A stretch of DNA of 64,000 bases from Streptomyces sp. CB02400 (GTDB taxonomy: Bacteria; Actinomycetota; Actinomycetes; Streptomycetales; Streptomycetaceae). Under the pieces are notes generated by a model that was not told the DNA's origin, did no database searches, and saw nothing but the letters and a program-made list of their open reading frames with translations. Location of the stretch: the NCBI RefSeq assembly GCF_001905725.1, contig NZ_LIWB01000009.1:186001-250000 (forward strand). Reading direction: 5' to 3'. A program made the position numbers and the translations under genes. Shown one piece after another: positions 24,952 through 33,069 of this stretch (the first letter of the stretch is position 1; each line of letters begins with the position of its first letter).

Positions 24952-25413
24952 TCAGGCGTGCGCCTCCACGAAACGGGCGAGCCGGGCCAGTGCCGAGCGG
25001 GTGCCCGTCTCGTTGTCGGCGGCGGGCACCGCGTCGGGGACGCCCTCGTGGACGATCAGCACATCCGTGCCGCCGCCGGCCTCGGTGAGCGTGGTGGTGA
25101 TCGTCATCGTGCCGCGCAGTCCGGGGTCCTCGGTCTCGAACTCGAGGACCTCCACCACCAGTTCGCCGGGCACGAGCCGCGCGAAGCGGCCGTGGTAGGT
25201 GTCGGTGCGCGGGGACGACTTGCCGACCGCGCCGGGCGAGTCGTAGGTCAGGGAGACCCGGAACCCGCCGCCCTCGCGCGCCTCGAACACGTGCACCTCG
25301 CTCCGCATCCCCGGCGGCACCCGCCACCACGCGACCGCCTCCGCGCTCACCAGCGCCCGGTAGACGGCCGGACGGGGCGCGTTCACATGTCCCGAGGCGC
25401 GGGTCGTGTACAT
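24952..25413 (-). CDS. SRPBCC/AHSA1-fold protein
   Basis: A 153-residue START-like protein. The fold pattern is visible: HVNAPRPAVYRALVSAEAVA, then RVPPGM, GGGFRVSLTYD, TDTYHGRFARLVPGELVVEV and TMTITTTLTEAGGGTDVLI, ending with a long helix GTRSALARLARFVE. Such proteins bind hydrophobic ligands in a cavity; most are uncharacterised. It is on the same strand as, and upstream of, the P450 operon but 167 bases away, with a repeat-rich intergenic region between. Confidence 0.8.
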   Translation of the reverse strand: MYTTRASGHVNAPRPAVYRALVSAEAVAWWRVPPGMRSEVHVFEAREGGGFRVSLTYDSPGAVGKSSPRTDTYHGRFARLVPGELVVEVLEFETEDPGLRGTMTITTTLTEAGGGTDVLIVHEGVPDAVPAADNETGTRSALARLARFVEAHA

Positions 25414-25465
25414 GGTCCCATCGTGCCGCGACGAGGAAGCCCCCGCGAGGAGCGGGGACACCCTT

Positions 25466-26302
25466 TCACTCCGTGCCGCGGACCACGGCGACGGGACAGT
25501 CGGCGTGATACAGCAGCGCCTGGCTGACCGAACCGAGCAGCATCCCGGTGAAGCCGCCGTGACCACGGGCCCCGGCCACCACCAGTTGGGCCTCCCGGCT
25601 CGCGTCGAGCAGCGCGTGCCGCACCCGCGCCCGCTCCAGACGCAGCTCCACGGCGACCTCGGGGCGGGTCTCCCGCCACGGCGCCACCGCCTCCTCCAGC
25701 AGCCGCTGGTGCCGCTCACGGAGCCGGTCGAGATCCACCACCACGTTCAGCGGATCGGCGGGGCCCTCGTACGGCGTCGGCTCGCTCCAGGTGTTCCACA
25801 CATGCGTCGCGACCATCGGCGCCCCGCGCAGCGCGGCCTCGGCGAAGGCGAAATCCGCCGCCGCGGCCCCGGCCGGCGAGCCGTCCACGGCGAGGAGCAC
25901 CGGCCCCTCGGGGCCGGGACGACCGCGGACCACCATCAGCGGACCGTGCCCGTGCGCGGCCAGCTGCACGACCGTCGAACCCAGCAGCAGATCCCCGAAC
26001 CCACCGCGGCCCCGCCCGCCGACCACCGTCAGCACCGCGTGCCGCGACTCGCTCCGCAACACCGTCAGCGTCTCACCGGACGCCACGGTCCTGGCCACCT
26101 CCAGCCCCGGCGCACGGTCGTGGGCACGCTGCTCGGCCCCCGCCAGGGCACCGTGGATCATCGGGTCGAGATCCGCCGGGCGGCTGAACGCGTGCACGAT
26201 CCGCAGCTGCGCGCCGCGCAGCAGGGCCTCGTGCGCCGCGACGTCGACCGCGGCGAGACTGGACGGCGAACCGTCCACTCCTACGACCACCGTGTCGTTC
26301 AC
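25466..26302 (-). CDS. Tandem universal stress protein (UspA family)
   Basis: A 278-residue protein made of two Usp domains. Each has the VVVGVDGSPSS / LLAVDGSPAG start and the nucleotide-binding GxxGxGGF motif: GGRGRGGFGDLLLGSTV in the first and GARGHGGFTGMLLGSVS in the second, both ending in a VVRG strand. Family members bind ATP and help survival under stress or dormancy. GGGAG lies six bases before the GTG at 26302; the GTG at 26305 is also possible. It is divergent from the KhtT/KhtU-like pair. Confidence 0.88.
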   Translation of the reverse strand: MNDTVVVGVDGSPSSLAAVDVAAHEALLRGAQLRIVHAFSRPADLDPMIHGALAGAEQRAHDRAPGLEVARTVASGETLTVLRSESRHAVLTVVGGRGRGGFGDLLLGSTVVQLAAHGHGPLMVVRGRPGPEGPVLLAVDGSPAGAAAADFAFAEAALRGAPMVATHVWNTWSEPTPYEGPADPLNVVVDLDRLRERHQRLLEEAVAPWRETRPEVAVELRLERARVRHALLDASREAQLVVAGARGHGGFTGMLLGSVSQALLYHADCPVAVVRGTE

Positions 26303-26562
26303 CACTCACTCCCGTCCCCGGCGGTTCCTCCGGGTACCCGCGGGCAAGAGCCCGTACCCACCCTTCCGAACTGCGGCGATACGGTCTCCCCGGAAATCCT
26401 CGGCTCCGTCGCGCCCCCTGTCCATCCGTGACAACACCCATGTTCCGGCCGAATGACGGGATGGCACCATTGCCCCGTGGGGGTGGATCACCCGTGCCGT
26501 CCGACGGCACGGCCGGCACCCGCATCGGACCATCGACAAGAGAACCGGGAAGGGGACGGGCT

Positions 26563-27048
26563 GTGCCTGCTCCACGGATGAGCGCCACGCCGCTGCCGGG
26601 CATCGGCGTGAAATACGACCTCACCACGCGTGAGCACGAGCACCTGTCCGTGATCGCGCACCGCGACGGTGCCCGCACGGTCAACGTCTACCGCTCCGAC
26701 GACCCGGACGCCTGCGCCCGCTCGATGCGGCTGACCGTCGCCGAGTCGGCCGCGCTGATCGACGCGCTCATGCCCGCCCACCACAGTCCCAACCTGCTGC
26801 ACACCACCGACCTGGGGCTGGTCGCCGAGCGCATCGAACTGTCCTCCGTCTCCCACTGGAACGGCCGGCTGCTGGGCGACACCCGGATGCGCACCGACAC
26901 CGGCGCCTCGATCGTGGCCGTGCTGCGGCGGGCCGAGGCGATCCCGTCCCCCGCGCCGGACTTCCGGCTGGCCGGCGGTGACACGCTGATCCTGATCGGC
27001 ACCCGCGAAGGCATCGACGCCGCCGCCGAGATACTCGGTCGGGAGTGA
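26563..27048 (+). CDS. TrkA-C domain regulatory subunit (KhtT-like)
   Basis: A 161-residue cytosolic protein ending in a TrkA-C domain: LGDTRMRTDTGASIVAVLRR followed by PAPDFRLAGGDTLILIGTRE. KhtT proteins gate the partner antiporter KhtU in response to nucleotides or pH. AAGGGG at 26550-26555 and spacing support the GTG at 26563. Only four bases separate its stop from the antiporter start, so the two form an operon. The N-terminal half resembles the KhtT N-domain with GVKYDLTTREHEHLSVIAHR. Confidence 0.85.
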   Translation: MPAPRMSATPLPGIGVKYDLTTREHEHLSVIAHRDGARTVNVYRSDDPDACARSMRLTVAESAALIDALMPAHHSPNLLHTTDLGLVAERIELSSVSHWNGRLLGDTRMRTDTGASIVAVLRRAEAIPSPAPDFRLAGGDTLILIGTREGIDAAAEILGRE

Positions 27049-27052
27049 GCGC

Positions 27053-28300
27053 GTGCACTCTTCCGCGATCTTCCTGATCGAGTTCGGCGCGATCATCCTC
27101 GGGCTCGGCCTGCTGGGACGCCTCGCCGGACGCCTCCAGTTCTCCCCGATCCCCCTCTATCTGCTGGCCGGCCTCGCCTTCGGCGAGGGCGGGCTGCTGC
27201 CGCTCGGCGCGAGCGAGGAGTTCGTCGCGATCGGCGCCGAGATCGGCGTCATCCTGCTGCTGCTCATGCTCGGCCTGGAGTACACGGCCAGCGACCTCGT
27301 CTCCAACCTCAAGACCCAGTACCCGGCCGGCCTCGTCGACATGGCGCTCAACGCCCTGCCCGGCGCCGCCCTGGCCCTGCTGCTCGGCTGGGGCCCGGTC
27401 GCCGCGGTGGTGCTGGCCGGCGTCACCTGGATCTCCTCCTCCGGCGTCATCGCGAAGGTCCTCGGCGACCTCGGACGGCTCGGCAACCGCGAGACCCCGG
27501 TCATCCTCAGCATCCTGGTGCTCGAGGACCTGGCCATGGCGGTCTACCTGCCGATCATCACCGCCCTGCTGGCCGGCGTCAGCCTCGCCGCGGGCAGTGT
27601 CACGCTGGCCATCGCGCTGGGCGTCGCCGGACTCGTGCTGTTCGTCGCCGTCCGCTACGGGCGGGTGATCTCCCGCTTCGTCTCCAGCGACGACCCGGAG
27701 AAGCTGCTGCTGGTGGTGCTGGGCCTGACCCTGCTCGTCGCGGGACTCGCCCAGCAGTTGCAGGTCTCGGCGGCCGTGGGCGCGTTCCTGGTCGGCATCG
27801 CCCTGTCCGGGGAGGTCGCCGAGGGCGCGCACAACCTGCTGGCGCCGCTGCGGGACCTGTTCGCCGCCGTGTTCTTCGTCTTCTTCGGCCTGCACACCGA
27901 CCCCCAGTCGATCCCGCCGGTGATCCTGCCCGCCCTCGCGCTCGCCGTCGTCACCGCGCTGACGAAGATCGCCACCGGTTACTGGGCCGCCCGCCGGGCC
28001 GGGATCTCCCCCAAGGGCCGCTGGCGCGCGGGCGGCACCCTGGTCGCCCGCGGCGAGTTCTCCATCGTCATCGCCGGTCTCGCGGTCACCGCCGGCATCG
28101 AACCGGACCTCGGCCCGCTGGCCACGGCGTACGTCCTGGTCCTGGTCGTCCTGGGCCCGCTCACGGCCCGCTACACCGAGCCCATCGCGCTGCGCCTGAC
28201 CGCCCGGCGCACCGCCTCCGCCGACACCGTGCCCGTACAGGCCACGGCGCCGGCCGCGGAGACGCTGGAACCGGTGGACGAGAGCCGCCCCGAACGCTGA
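27053..28300 (+). CDS. CPA2-family cation/proton antiporter (KhtU/KefB-like)
   Basis: A 415-residue membrane protein with about 12-13 helices. Recognisable CPA2 segments are LLAGLAFGEGG, GVILLLLMLGLEYTASDL, SSSGVIAKVLGDLGRL, ILVLEDLAMAVYLP and AVGAFLVGIALSG. It lacks the cytosolic KTN domain of KefB; the separate TrkA-C protein encoded four bases upstream takes that role. Potassium or sodium efflux in exchange for protons is the expected function. GTG start follows GGGAG by seven bases. Confidence 0.9.
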   Translation: MHSSAIFLIEFGAIILGLGLLGRLAGRLQFSPIPLYLLAGLAFGEGGLLPLGASEEFVAIGAEIGVILLLLMLGLEYTASDLVSNLKTQYPAGLVDMALNALPGAALALLLGWGPVAAVVLAGVTWISSSGVIAKVLGDLGRLGNRETPVILSILVLEDLAMAVYLPIITALLAGVSLAAGSVTLAIALGVAGLVLFVAVRYGRVISRFVSSDDPEKLLLVVLGLTLLVAGLAQQLQVSAAVGAFLVGIALSGEVAEGAHNLLAPLRDLFAAVFFVFFGLHTDPQSIPPVILPALALAVVTALTKIATGYWAARRAGISPKGRWRAGGTLVARGEFSIVIAGLAVTAGIEPDLGPLATAYVLVLVVLGPLTARYTEPIALRLTARRTASADTVPVQATAPAAETLEPVDESRPER

Positions 28301-28313
28301 ACCGCCAGGGTCC

Positions 28314-29399
28314 CTAGTTCTCCAGCCGCACCGGCATCAGGAGCGAGAACGTGTGCTCGTCGTCCGGCCGGCGGATCGCCAGGGGCGCCGTGGGGGCGCC
28401 GAACTCGAGGATCAGCCGGTCGCCGGACCCGGCGGCGAGGGCGTCCAGCAGGAACGCGCGGTTGACGGCGACGAGGTCCCGGCCGTCGGCACCGTCCCCG
28501 GCCAGGGCGACCGAGCCGTCCTCCGCCACCTCCAGCACGCTGAGGTCGCAGGACGTCCCGTCCTGTTCGGGCACCTCGCCCGCGCGGACGGGACCCGTGC
28601 GCACCGCCTCCCGGAAGGCCGGCACGTCCACCACGGCGCGCCGCCCGGCCGGGAGGCGGACGAGGCGCCGGTAGTCGGGGAAGTCGTGGCCGAGGCACTG
28701 GCCGGCCGTCTGCCGGTCCCCGGTCTCCAGGGTCACGCGGTCACCGTCCACGGTGAGCCGGACCCTTTCCTCCCCGTCCAGCAGCGCCCGCATCGCGTCG
28801 GCGAGCGGAAGGGGCACGGTGACCTGGACGCGGGACCCGTCGTGCCCGTCGGCGGCGGCGCGCGCCACGGCCATCCGGTACCGGTCGGTGGCCACCAGGC
28901 GCAGCGCGTCGCCCTCGACGTCGAAGTGGATCCCGCCGAGCATCGGCAGCTCCGGATCGGTGCCGGCCGCGAACCGGACCGCGTCCAGCGCGGCGGCCAG
29001 CCCGGGGCCGGAGAGGGACAGCCGTACGGCGGTGTCGGTGCGGAGCGAGGTCATGGGGTTCTCCCTGTGGTCGAGTAGGGCTCGGAGCGCGGAGAGCTCG
29101 GCGCGGGCGTCGGACAGCCCTTGCTCCAGCCGGCGCAGATGCGCCTGAAGGAGCTGCCGTACGAGATCGGTGTCGGCGCCCGTCCAGCCGGCCAGCACCA
29201 GCCGGATGTCCGCCAGCGGCATCCCGGCCCGGCGCAGCCGGGCCAGCAGCCGGGCCTCCTCCAGTTGCCCGGGGGCGTACCAGCGGTAGCCGCTGACCGG
29301 ATCCACCCGGTCGGGGACCAGGACACCGGCACGGTCGTAGAACCGCAGGGCGCTCACGCCCAGCCCGCTGTCCCGGGCCATCTCACCAATGCTGCGCAT
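28314..29399 (-). CDS. MerR regulator fused to a DNA polymerase beta-clamp-like domain
   Basis: 361 residues in two parts. Residues 1-75 are a MerR helix-turn-helix: SIGEMARDSGLGVSALRFYD, VSGYRWYAPGQL, LRRAGMPLADIRLVL, followed by a coiled-coil dimer helix. From about residue 115 the protein looks like DnaN: MLGGIHFDVEGDALRLVATD, RYRMAVARA, HDFPDYRRLV, and the clamp-type ending HTFSLLMPVRLEN. The clamp part is too short for three full clamp domains, so it likely serves as a ligand or DNA-binding sensor. GGAG six bases before the ATG at 29399 fixes the start. It follows the TetR-ABC operon on the same strand, with its own palindromic promoter region between. Confidence 0.85.
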   Translation of the reverse strand: MRSIGEMARDSGLGVSALRFYDRAGVLVPDRVDPVSGYRWYAPGQLEEARLLARLRRAGMPLADIRLVLAGWTGADTDLVRQLLQAHLRRLEQGLSDARAELSALRALLDHRENPMTSLRTDTAVRLSLSGPGLAAALDAVRFAAGTDPELPMLGGIHFDVEGDALRLVATDRYRMAVARAAADGHDGSRVQVTVPLPLADAMRALLDGEERVRLTVDGDRVTLETGDRQTAGQCLGHDFPDYRRLVRLPAGRRAVVDVPAFREAVRTGPVRAGEVPEQDGTSCDLSVLEVAEDGSVALAGDGADGRDLVAVNRAFLLDALAAGSGDRLILEFGAPTAPLAIRRPDDEHTFSLLMPVRLEN

Positions 29400-29426
29400 C
29401 TCGCTCTCCACACCCGCGACCCTGGT

Positions 29427-29445
29427 CCCTCGACCAGGTCGAGGG
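29427..29445. promoter_or_regulatory. 19-base perfect palindrome upstream of the MerR-clamp gene
   Basis: CCCTCGACC-A-GGTCGAGGG, arms of 9 bases, 28 bases before the MerR start codon. MerR proteins bind such dyads inside their own promoters, so autoregulation is likely. Confidence 0.6.
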
Positions 29446-29459
29446 TCAACCCCGGTCGG

Positions 29460-30254
29460 TCACCGCGCGTGGTTCCGGCTGCGGGTCCTGATCCAGAACA
29501 CCACCAGCCCCACCGCGCTGAACGCGCCCGCCCACAGCAGCCCGAGCCCGAGGTGCCCCCAGAGAACGGTGTCCCCGAAGGCGCCGCCCGCCGCGAACTG
29601 CATGGGCCCGAAGGACGGGAACCACCGCAGTACGGGCTCGTTGGCCAGCGGATTGCCCAGCGGGTTCTGCAGGAAGGTGTCCATCAGCCCGCCCATGATG
29701 ATGAGGAAGAAACCCTCCAGGTCACGCTTGACCAGCACCCCCAGCAGCAGGCCGAGCGCGCCGTAGGTGAGCGCGATGACCGTGAAGCCCGCGAGCACGG
29801 CGAACCAGCCGCCCACCGAGGGGCGCCAGAGGAACAGCACCGCCAGCGCGGTGTAGAGGGCGATCGCGGCGGCGACGACCACGACGGCCAGGGTCTTGGC
29901 ACCGACGAGGACGGCCTGGCCGTAACCGGCGAACACCAGCCGCCGGTCGAAGAGCAGCGCCTTGCGGACGGCGTCGAAGACCACGAAACCCGCGATCATG
30001 GTGACGCAGTTGAGCCCGGCCGTGATCAGTGTGAGCCGGCCGCCGTCGACCTGGAGCACCTCCCCGGTCGCGTACAGCCTGAACTCCAGCACCTCGCCCC
30101 CGGCCATCGCGTCCATCAGCAGGTACCAGACGGGCACGAACAGCACGAGCAGCAGCCCGGCGAGCCGGTTGCGGGTCTGGTCGCGCACCGAGAAGCGCAG
30201 GGCGGTGGGGAACTGCCGGTACGGCGGCCGCCGTACGGTGTCAGACGTCCGCAT
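29460..30254 (-). CDS. ABC transporter permease
   Basis: 264 residues with six predicted membrane helices, including LLLVLFVPVWYLLMD, AVVVVAAAIALYTALAVLFL, YGALGLLLGVLV and HLGLGLLWAGAFSAVGLVV. It pairs with the ATPase gene whose end it overlaps by 14 bases. The two-component layout resembles ABC-2 type exporters. Substrate unknown. A TetR repressor gene heads the operon. Confidence 0.82.
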   Translation of the reverse strand: MRTSDTVRRPPYRQFPTALRFSVRDQTRNRLAGLLLVLFVPVWYLLMDAMAGGEVLEFRLYATGEVLQVDGGRLTLITAGLNCVTMIAGFVVFDAVRKALLFDRRLVFAGYGQAVLVGAKTLAVVVVAAAIALYTALAVLFLWRPSVGGWFAVLAGFTVIALTYGALGLLLGVLVKRDLEGFFLIIMGGLMDTFLQNPLGNPLANEPVLRWFPSFGPMQFAAGGAFGDTVLWGHLGLGLLWAGAFSAVGLVVFWIRTRSRNHAR

Positions 30255-30909
30255 GCCGGGCCTCCTCCGCCTCCGTGGCGCCGGTGGCGCGGGTGACGAG
30301 CCGTCCGTCCACGAGATCGGCCAGCAGGTCGAAGCGCTCCTGCTCGAAGACGAGATGGGTGATGACGACGACCGCCCTGCCGTGCGAGCGCAGCTCCTCG
30401 GTCAGCTCCCAGAAGCGCAGATATGTCTCCCAGTCGAACCCCTGGTAGGGCTCGTCCAGCAGCAGGACGTCCGGGTCGTGCAGCAGGGCCAGGGTGAGGT
30501 TGAGCTTCTGCCGGGTCCCCCCGGACAGTTCACCGGCCGCGGTCCCCAGATACTTCTCGTAGCCGAGCTGCCGGACGAGCCCGTGCCCGCGCTCCAGACC
30601 GGGCAGCCGCCGGGCGGCGGCGAAGTACCGCAGATGCTGTTCCACGGTCAGGCTGTTGTTGAGCACCGGCTCCTGCGGGCAGTAGCCGAGCGTCCCGTGA
30701 TGGACCACCTCGCCCCGGTCCGCGGCGAGAACGCCCGCCAGCGCCTTGAGCAGCGTGGACTTCCCGGCGCCGTTCTCGCCCACGACAGCGACCAGCCGCC
30801 CCGGCGCGACGGTGAGGTCGGCACCGCGCAGGACCCGGTGGGTGCCGTAGGACTTGTGCAGGTCACGCGCTTCGAGCGCGGGTGGTGCGAGTACGGTTCC
30901 GGACGACAT
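30241..30909 (-). CDS. ABC transporter ATP-binding protein
   Basis: A 222-residue ATPase. Walker A GENGAGKST, Q-loop YCPQEP, signature LSGGTRQKLNL, Walker B DVLLLDEPYQGFD and switch histidine VVVITHLV are all present. It starts 11 bases after the tetR stop and overlaps the permease gene by 14 bases. Probably energises export of a toxic or signalling compound. Confidence 0.9.
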   Translation of the reverse strand: MSSGTVLAPPALEARDLHKSYGTHRVLRGADLTVAPGRLVAVVGENGAGKSTLLKALAGVLAADRGEVVHHGTLGYCPQEPVLNNSLTVEQHLRYFAAARRLPGLERGHGLVRQLGYEKYLGTAAGELSGGTRQKLNLTLALLHDPDVLLLDEPYQGFDWETYLRFWELTEELRSHGRAVVVITHLVFEQERFDLLADLVDGRLVTRATGATEAEEARHADV

Positions 30910-30920
30910 GCGGAATCTCC

Positions 30921-31565
30921 CTATCGCGGTGGGGGCGCCTCTCCTTGCGGTGCCGCGTTCAGCCCGCCCGCGTAGACGCCGAGCAGTTCCGGGGCCCAGC
31001 GGGCCATGCCGTCGACGGACAGCGGGTCGGTTCCCAGGACGTCGGTGAGGTGGTCGCGCAGCAGGAACACGGCCAGGTCGTTGGCGAGCAGCACGGCCGC
31101 GCGGACGGCCGGATCGCGGCCGGGATCGGCCGTTCCGGCCGCGACCAGCTCGTCCAGCGTCCGGCGGCTCAGTTCGAACAGCCGCCGGAACAGTACCCGC
31201 CCGGTGTCCGCCCCGGTGAGCAGCAGCCGGCGCAGATAGCCCGGCAGGGGCGAGCCGGCCGGCAGATGCCGGGCGAACGCCTCGCTCAGGGACGCCGACC
31301 CGGCGCCCGGATCGAGCAGCTCCTGCCCGCCCTCACCGGTCAGCTCGCCCAGCATCGCCTCGAACACGGCCAGGACGTACTGGTCGACCTCCTGCCGCAG
31401 CCCGTCCTTCGACCCGAAGTGGTGCACCACGAGCCCGGCCGACACCCCGGCGGCCCCGGCGATCTGCCGTACGGTCACCGACTCCGGCCCGCGCTCGGCG
31501 AACAGTCGCAACGCCTCGTCACGGATGACGGCCCGGGTGGTCCGGTCGTCCTGGGTTGAACGCAT
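30921..31565 (-). CDS. TetR-family regulator of the ABC operon
   Basis: A 214-residue repressor. The DNA-binding domain reads RDEALRLFAERGPESVTVRQ, IAGAAGVSAGLVVHHFGSKDGL; the rest is helical ligand-binding domain. It is the first gene of a tetR-ATPase-permease operon with 11 bases to the next gene. The ATG at 31565 is used; an ATG three codons upstream at 31574 abuts the operator. An AT-rich palindrome immediately upstream suggests autoregulation. Confidence 0.87.
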   Translation of the reverse strand: MRSTQDDRTTRAVIRDEALRLFAERGPESVTVRQIAGAAGVSAGLVVHHFGSKDGLRQEVDQYVLAVFEAMLGELTGEGGQELLDPGAGSASLSEAFARHLPAGSPLPGYLRRLLLTGADTGRVLFRRLFELSRRTLDELVAAGTADPGRDPAVRAAVLLANDLAVFLLRDHLTDVLGTDPLSVDGMARWAPELLGVYAGGLNAAPQGEAPPPR

Positions 31566-31575
31566 GTACAGCATG

Positions 31576-31591
31576 TTAAACGCTTGTTCAA
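31576..31591. promoter_or_regulatory. Putative TetR operator
   Basis: TTAAAC-GCTT-GTTCAA: arms of 6 bases with one mismatch, lying 11 bases before the tetR start codon in an AT-rich island. Binding by the TetR protein is inferred from position. Confidence 0.5.
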
Positions 31592-31621
31592 TCCCGTGTC
31601 CAGGGCGGACCTCTGTCCCGT

Positions 31622-31660
31622 GTACGGCTGTACGGCTGTACGGCTGTACGGCTGTACGGG
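31622..31660. repeat. 8-base tandem repeat
   Basis: Four exact copies of GTACGGCT plus a partial fifth (GTACGGG) in the gap between tetR and the small plus-strand gene. Copy number could vary between strains. Confidence 0.85.
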
Positions 31661-31734
31661 TGACGGCTTCACCCGACCCGGCGGACCCGCGGCCACCGGC
31701 GTACCACCGGCGCACGGGGGCGCGTTGGACCGGC

Positions 31735-32058
31735 ATGGACAGCACTGAGACGGCGCGGCGCCTTCTCGGGCACGACGCCGCGGACCGGTTGTACGCCAAA
31801 CTCACCAGCGGGTACGGCGGTCATACGCCGATCTACACGGCCCTCGTCGCGGAGTGGCGGGCCAGGGGTCACACGGTCCCGGAGCACCGCGACGGCCTGT
31901 GGGCCTCCTTCGCCGCCGCCACGGTCAGCGAGCGCGCGACGGTGCTGCCCGTGCCCTTCCCCGTCCCGGTCCCCCTGCTGCGGCCGCCCGCCGAGGACAC
32001 CGGCGAAGGCACCGGCGAGGAACTCACCAGCCCTCCGGACCCGCCGGCTCCGCGCTGA
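31735..32058 (+). CDS. Small hypothetical protein
   Basis: 107 residues: ETARRLLGHDAADRLYAKLT, YTALVAEWRARGHTVPEHRD, then a proline-rich tail FPVPVPLLRPPAEDTGEG. The N-terminal 65 residues look like a compact helical domain of unknown function with actinobacterial codon use. No clear ribosome site. It overlaps the 3' end of the convergent gene by 35 bases. Confidence 0.5.
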   Translation: MDSTETARRLLGHDAADRLYAKLTSGYGGHTPIYTALVAEWRARGHTVPEHRDGLWASFAAATVSERATVLPVPFPVPVPLLRPPAEDTGEGTGEELTSPPDPPAPR

Positions 32059-32566
32059 CCGGCGCCAGCACGGCGAGCGTGCCGGTCGCACCGCGCAGCG
32101 CCAGTTCGAGCGGGCCGGGGGCGTGCAGGGTGCCGGTGCCGTCCGGCGGGACCAGCCACTCCAGACGCCCGGCCGGCCGGTACGGCGGCGGTACGGCGAC
32201 CCAGGACCCACGGCCCACGTGCCGTACTCCGAAGCCGACCCACTCGCTGGCCGGGTCGGGCGGCAGGAAGAACCCCACTCTGCGGGCCGTGACGTCCACC
32301 AGCGTGGGCCCGGGCACCTTCAGGGGGTCACGCCACAGGATGTCCAGGGCGAGCAGCCCGAGCCGGTCGGGCACGCTCAGCACGTCCCAGTACCGGCCCG
32401 CCGCGAGCAGCGCCGTGCCCTTGCCGTGGTCCCACTCGCGCTTGCACTCCTGCGGGTCCGTGGCCGCCGCGGCCAGCCACTCGACAGCTTGCTTCCACAT
32501 GGCGCTGTGCATGTCCACCCCGGGCACGGTCGGCTGCGCCGCTGCGGGCGCGTGCGGTACGGACAT
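32024..32566 (-). CDS. Hypothetical protein resembling Streptomyces primase-polymerase-associated proteins
   Basis: A 180-residue protein. GRYWDVLSVPDRLGLLALD, PTLVDVTARRVGFFLPPD, FGVRHVGRGSWVAVPPP and RLEWLVPPDGTG recall, from memory, Streptomyces proteins annotated near or as bifunctional primase/polymerase homologues. No catalytic residues of a primase are visible, so a binding or structural role is more likely. The ATG at 32566 has an AT-rich upstream region. Function unknown. Confidence 0.6.
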   Translation of the reverse strand: MSVPHAPAAAQPTVPGVDMHSAMWKQAVEWLAAAATDPQECKREWDHGKGTALLAAGRYWDVLSVPDRLGLLALDILWRDPLKVPGPTLVDVTARRVGFFLPPDPASEWVGFGVRHVGRGSWVAVPPPYRPAGRLEWLVPPDGTGTLHAPGPLELALRGATGTLAVLAPVSAEPAGPEGW

Positions 32567-32612
32567 GCTGGTAGATATTTCTATCCACCGGAAGGGTGGC
32601 GCGGGCTGGCGT

Positions 32613-33011
32613 TTAGGGGGTGTCGTCGCCTTCCGCGCGCTCCGCGTTCCGCTTCTTGATCCGGGCCGCCTCCTTGCGGACCTCGGCCTGGGTGGCGCGC
32701 TCCCGCTCCAGCCACTCGGGGCGCTCCTCCTTCAGCGCCTCGATCTGCTCGGTGGTGAGGGCCTCGGTGACCCCGCCGCGCGCGAGGCCGGCGATGGACA
32801 CGCCCAGCTTCGCCGCGACCACCGGGCGGGGGTGGGGGCCGTCGCGCCGCAGGTCCCGCAGCCACTGCGGCGGGTCCGCCTGGAGCGCGTTCAGCTCGGC
32901 GCGTGAGACGACACCGTCCCGGAAGTCGGCGGGGGTGGCGTCGAGGTACACACCCAGTTTCTTCGCCGCGGTCGCGGGCTTCATCGTCTGGGTGCTCTGG
33001 TGCTGCGTCAT
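32613..33011 (-). CDS. DUF5997 family protein
   Basis: A 132-residue protein beginning MTQHQSTQTMKPATAAKKLG, then VYLDATPADFRDGVVSRAEL, PPQWLRDLRRDGPHPRPVVA, with a charged C-terminal helix rich in E, K and R. The KPATAAKKLGVYL and P-P-x-WL-x-x-LR-x-x-GPHPR signature marks the actinobacterial DUF5997 family. Function is unknown. It is divergent from the LysR-like gene at 33070 with 58 bases between, an arrangement I recall as recurrent in actinobacteria. Confidence 0.82.
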   Translation of the reverse strand: MTQHQSTQTMKPATAAKKLGVYLDATPADFRDGVVSRAELNALQADPPQWLRDLRRDGPHPRPVVAAKLGVSIAGLARGGVTEALTTEQIEALKEERPEWLERERATQAEVRKEAARIKKRNAERAEGDDTP

Positions 33012-33069
33012 GACGTCCAGGGTATCGAGCGTGTGCACGGCCGCCGACCACGGCCGGTAACCTGGCCAG

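Noticed and set aside
31622..31660. Short tandem repeats as a CRISPR array
   Set aside because: Units of 8 bases without spacers cannot be CRISPR; no cas genes are present in the window.
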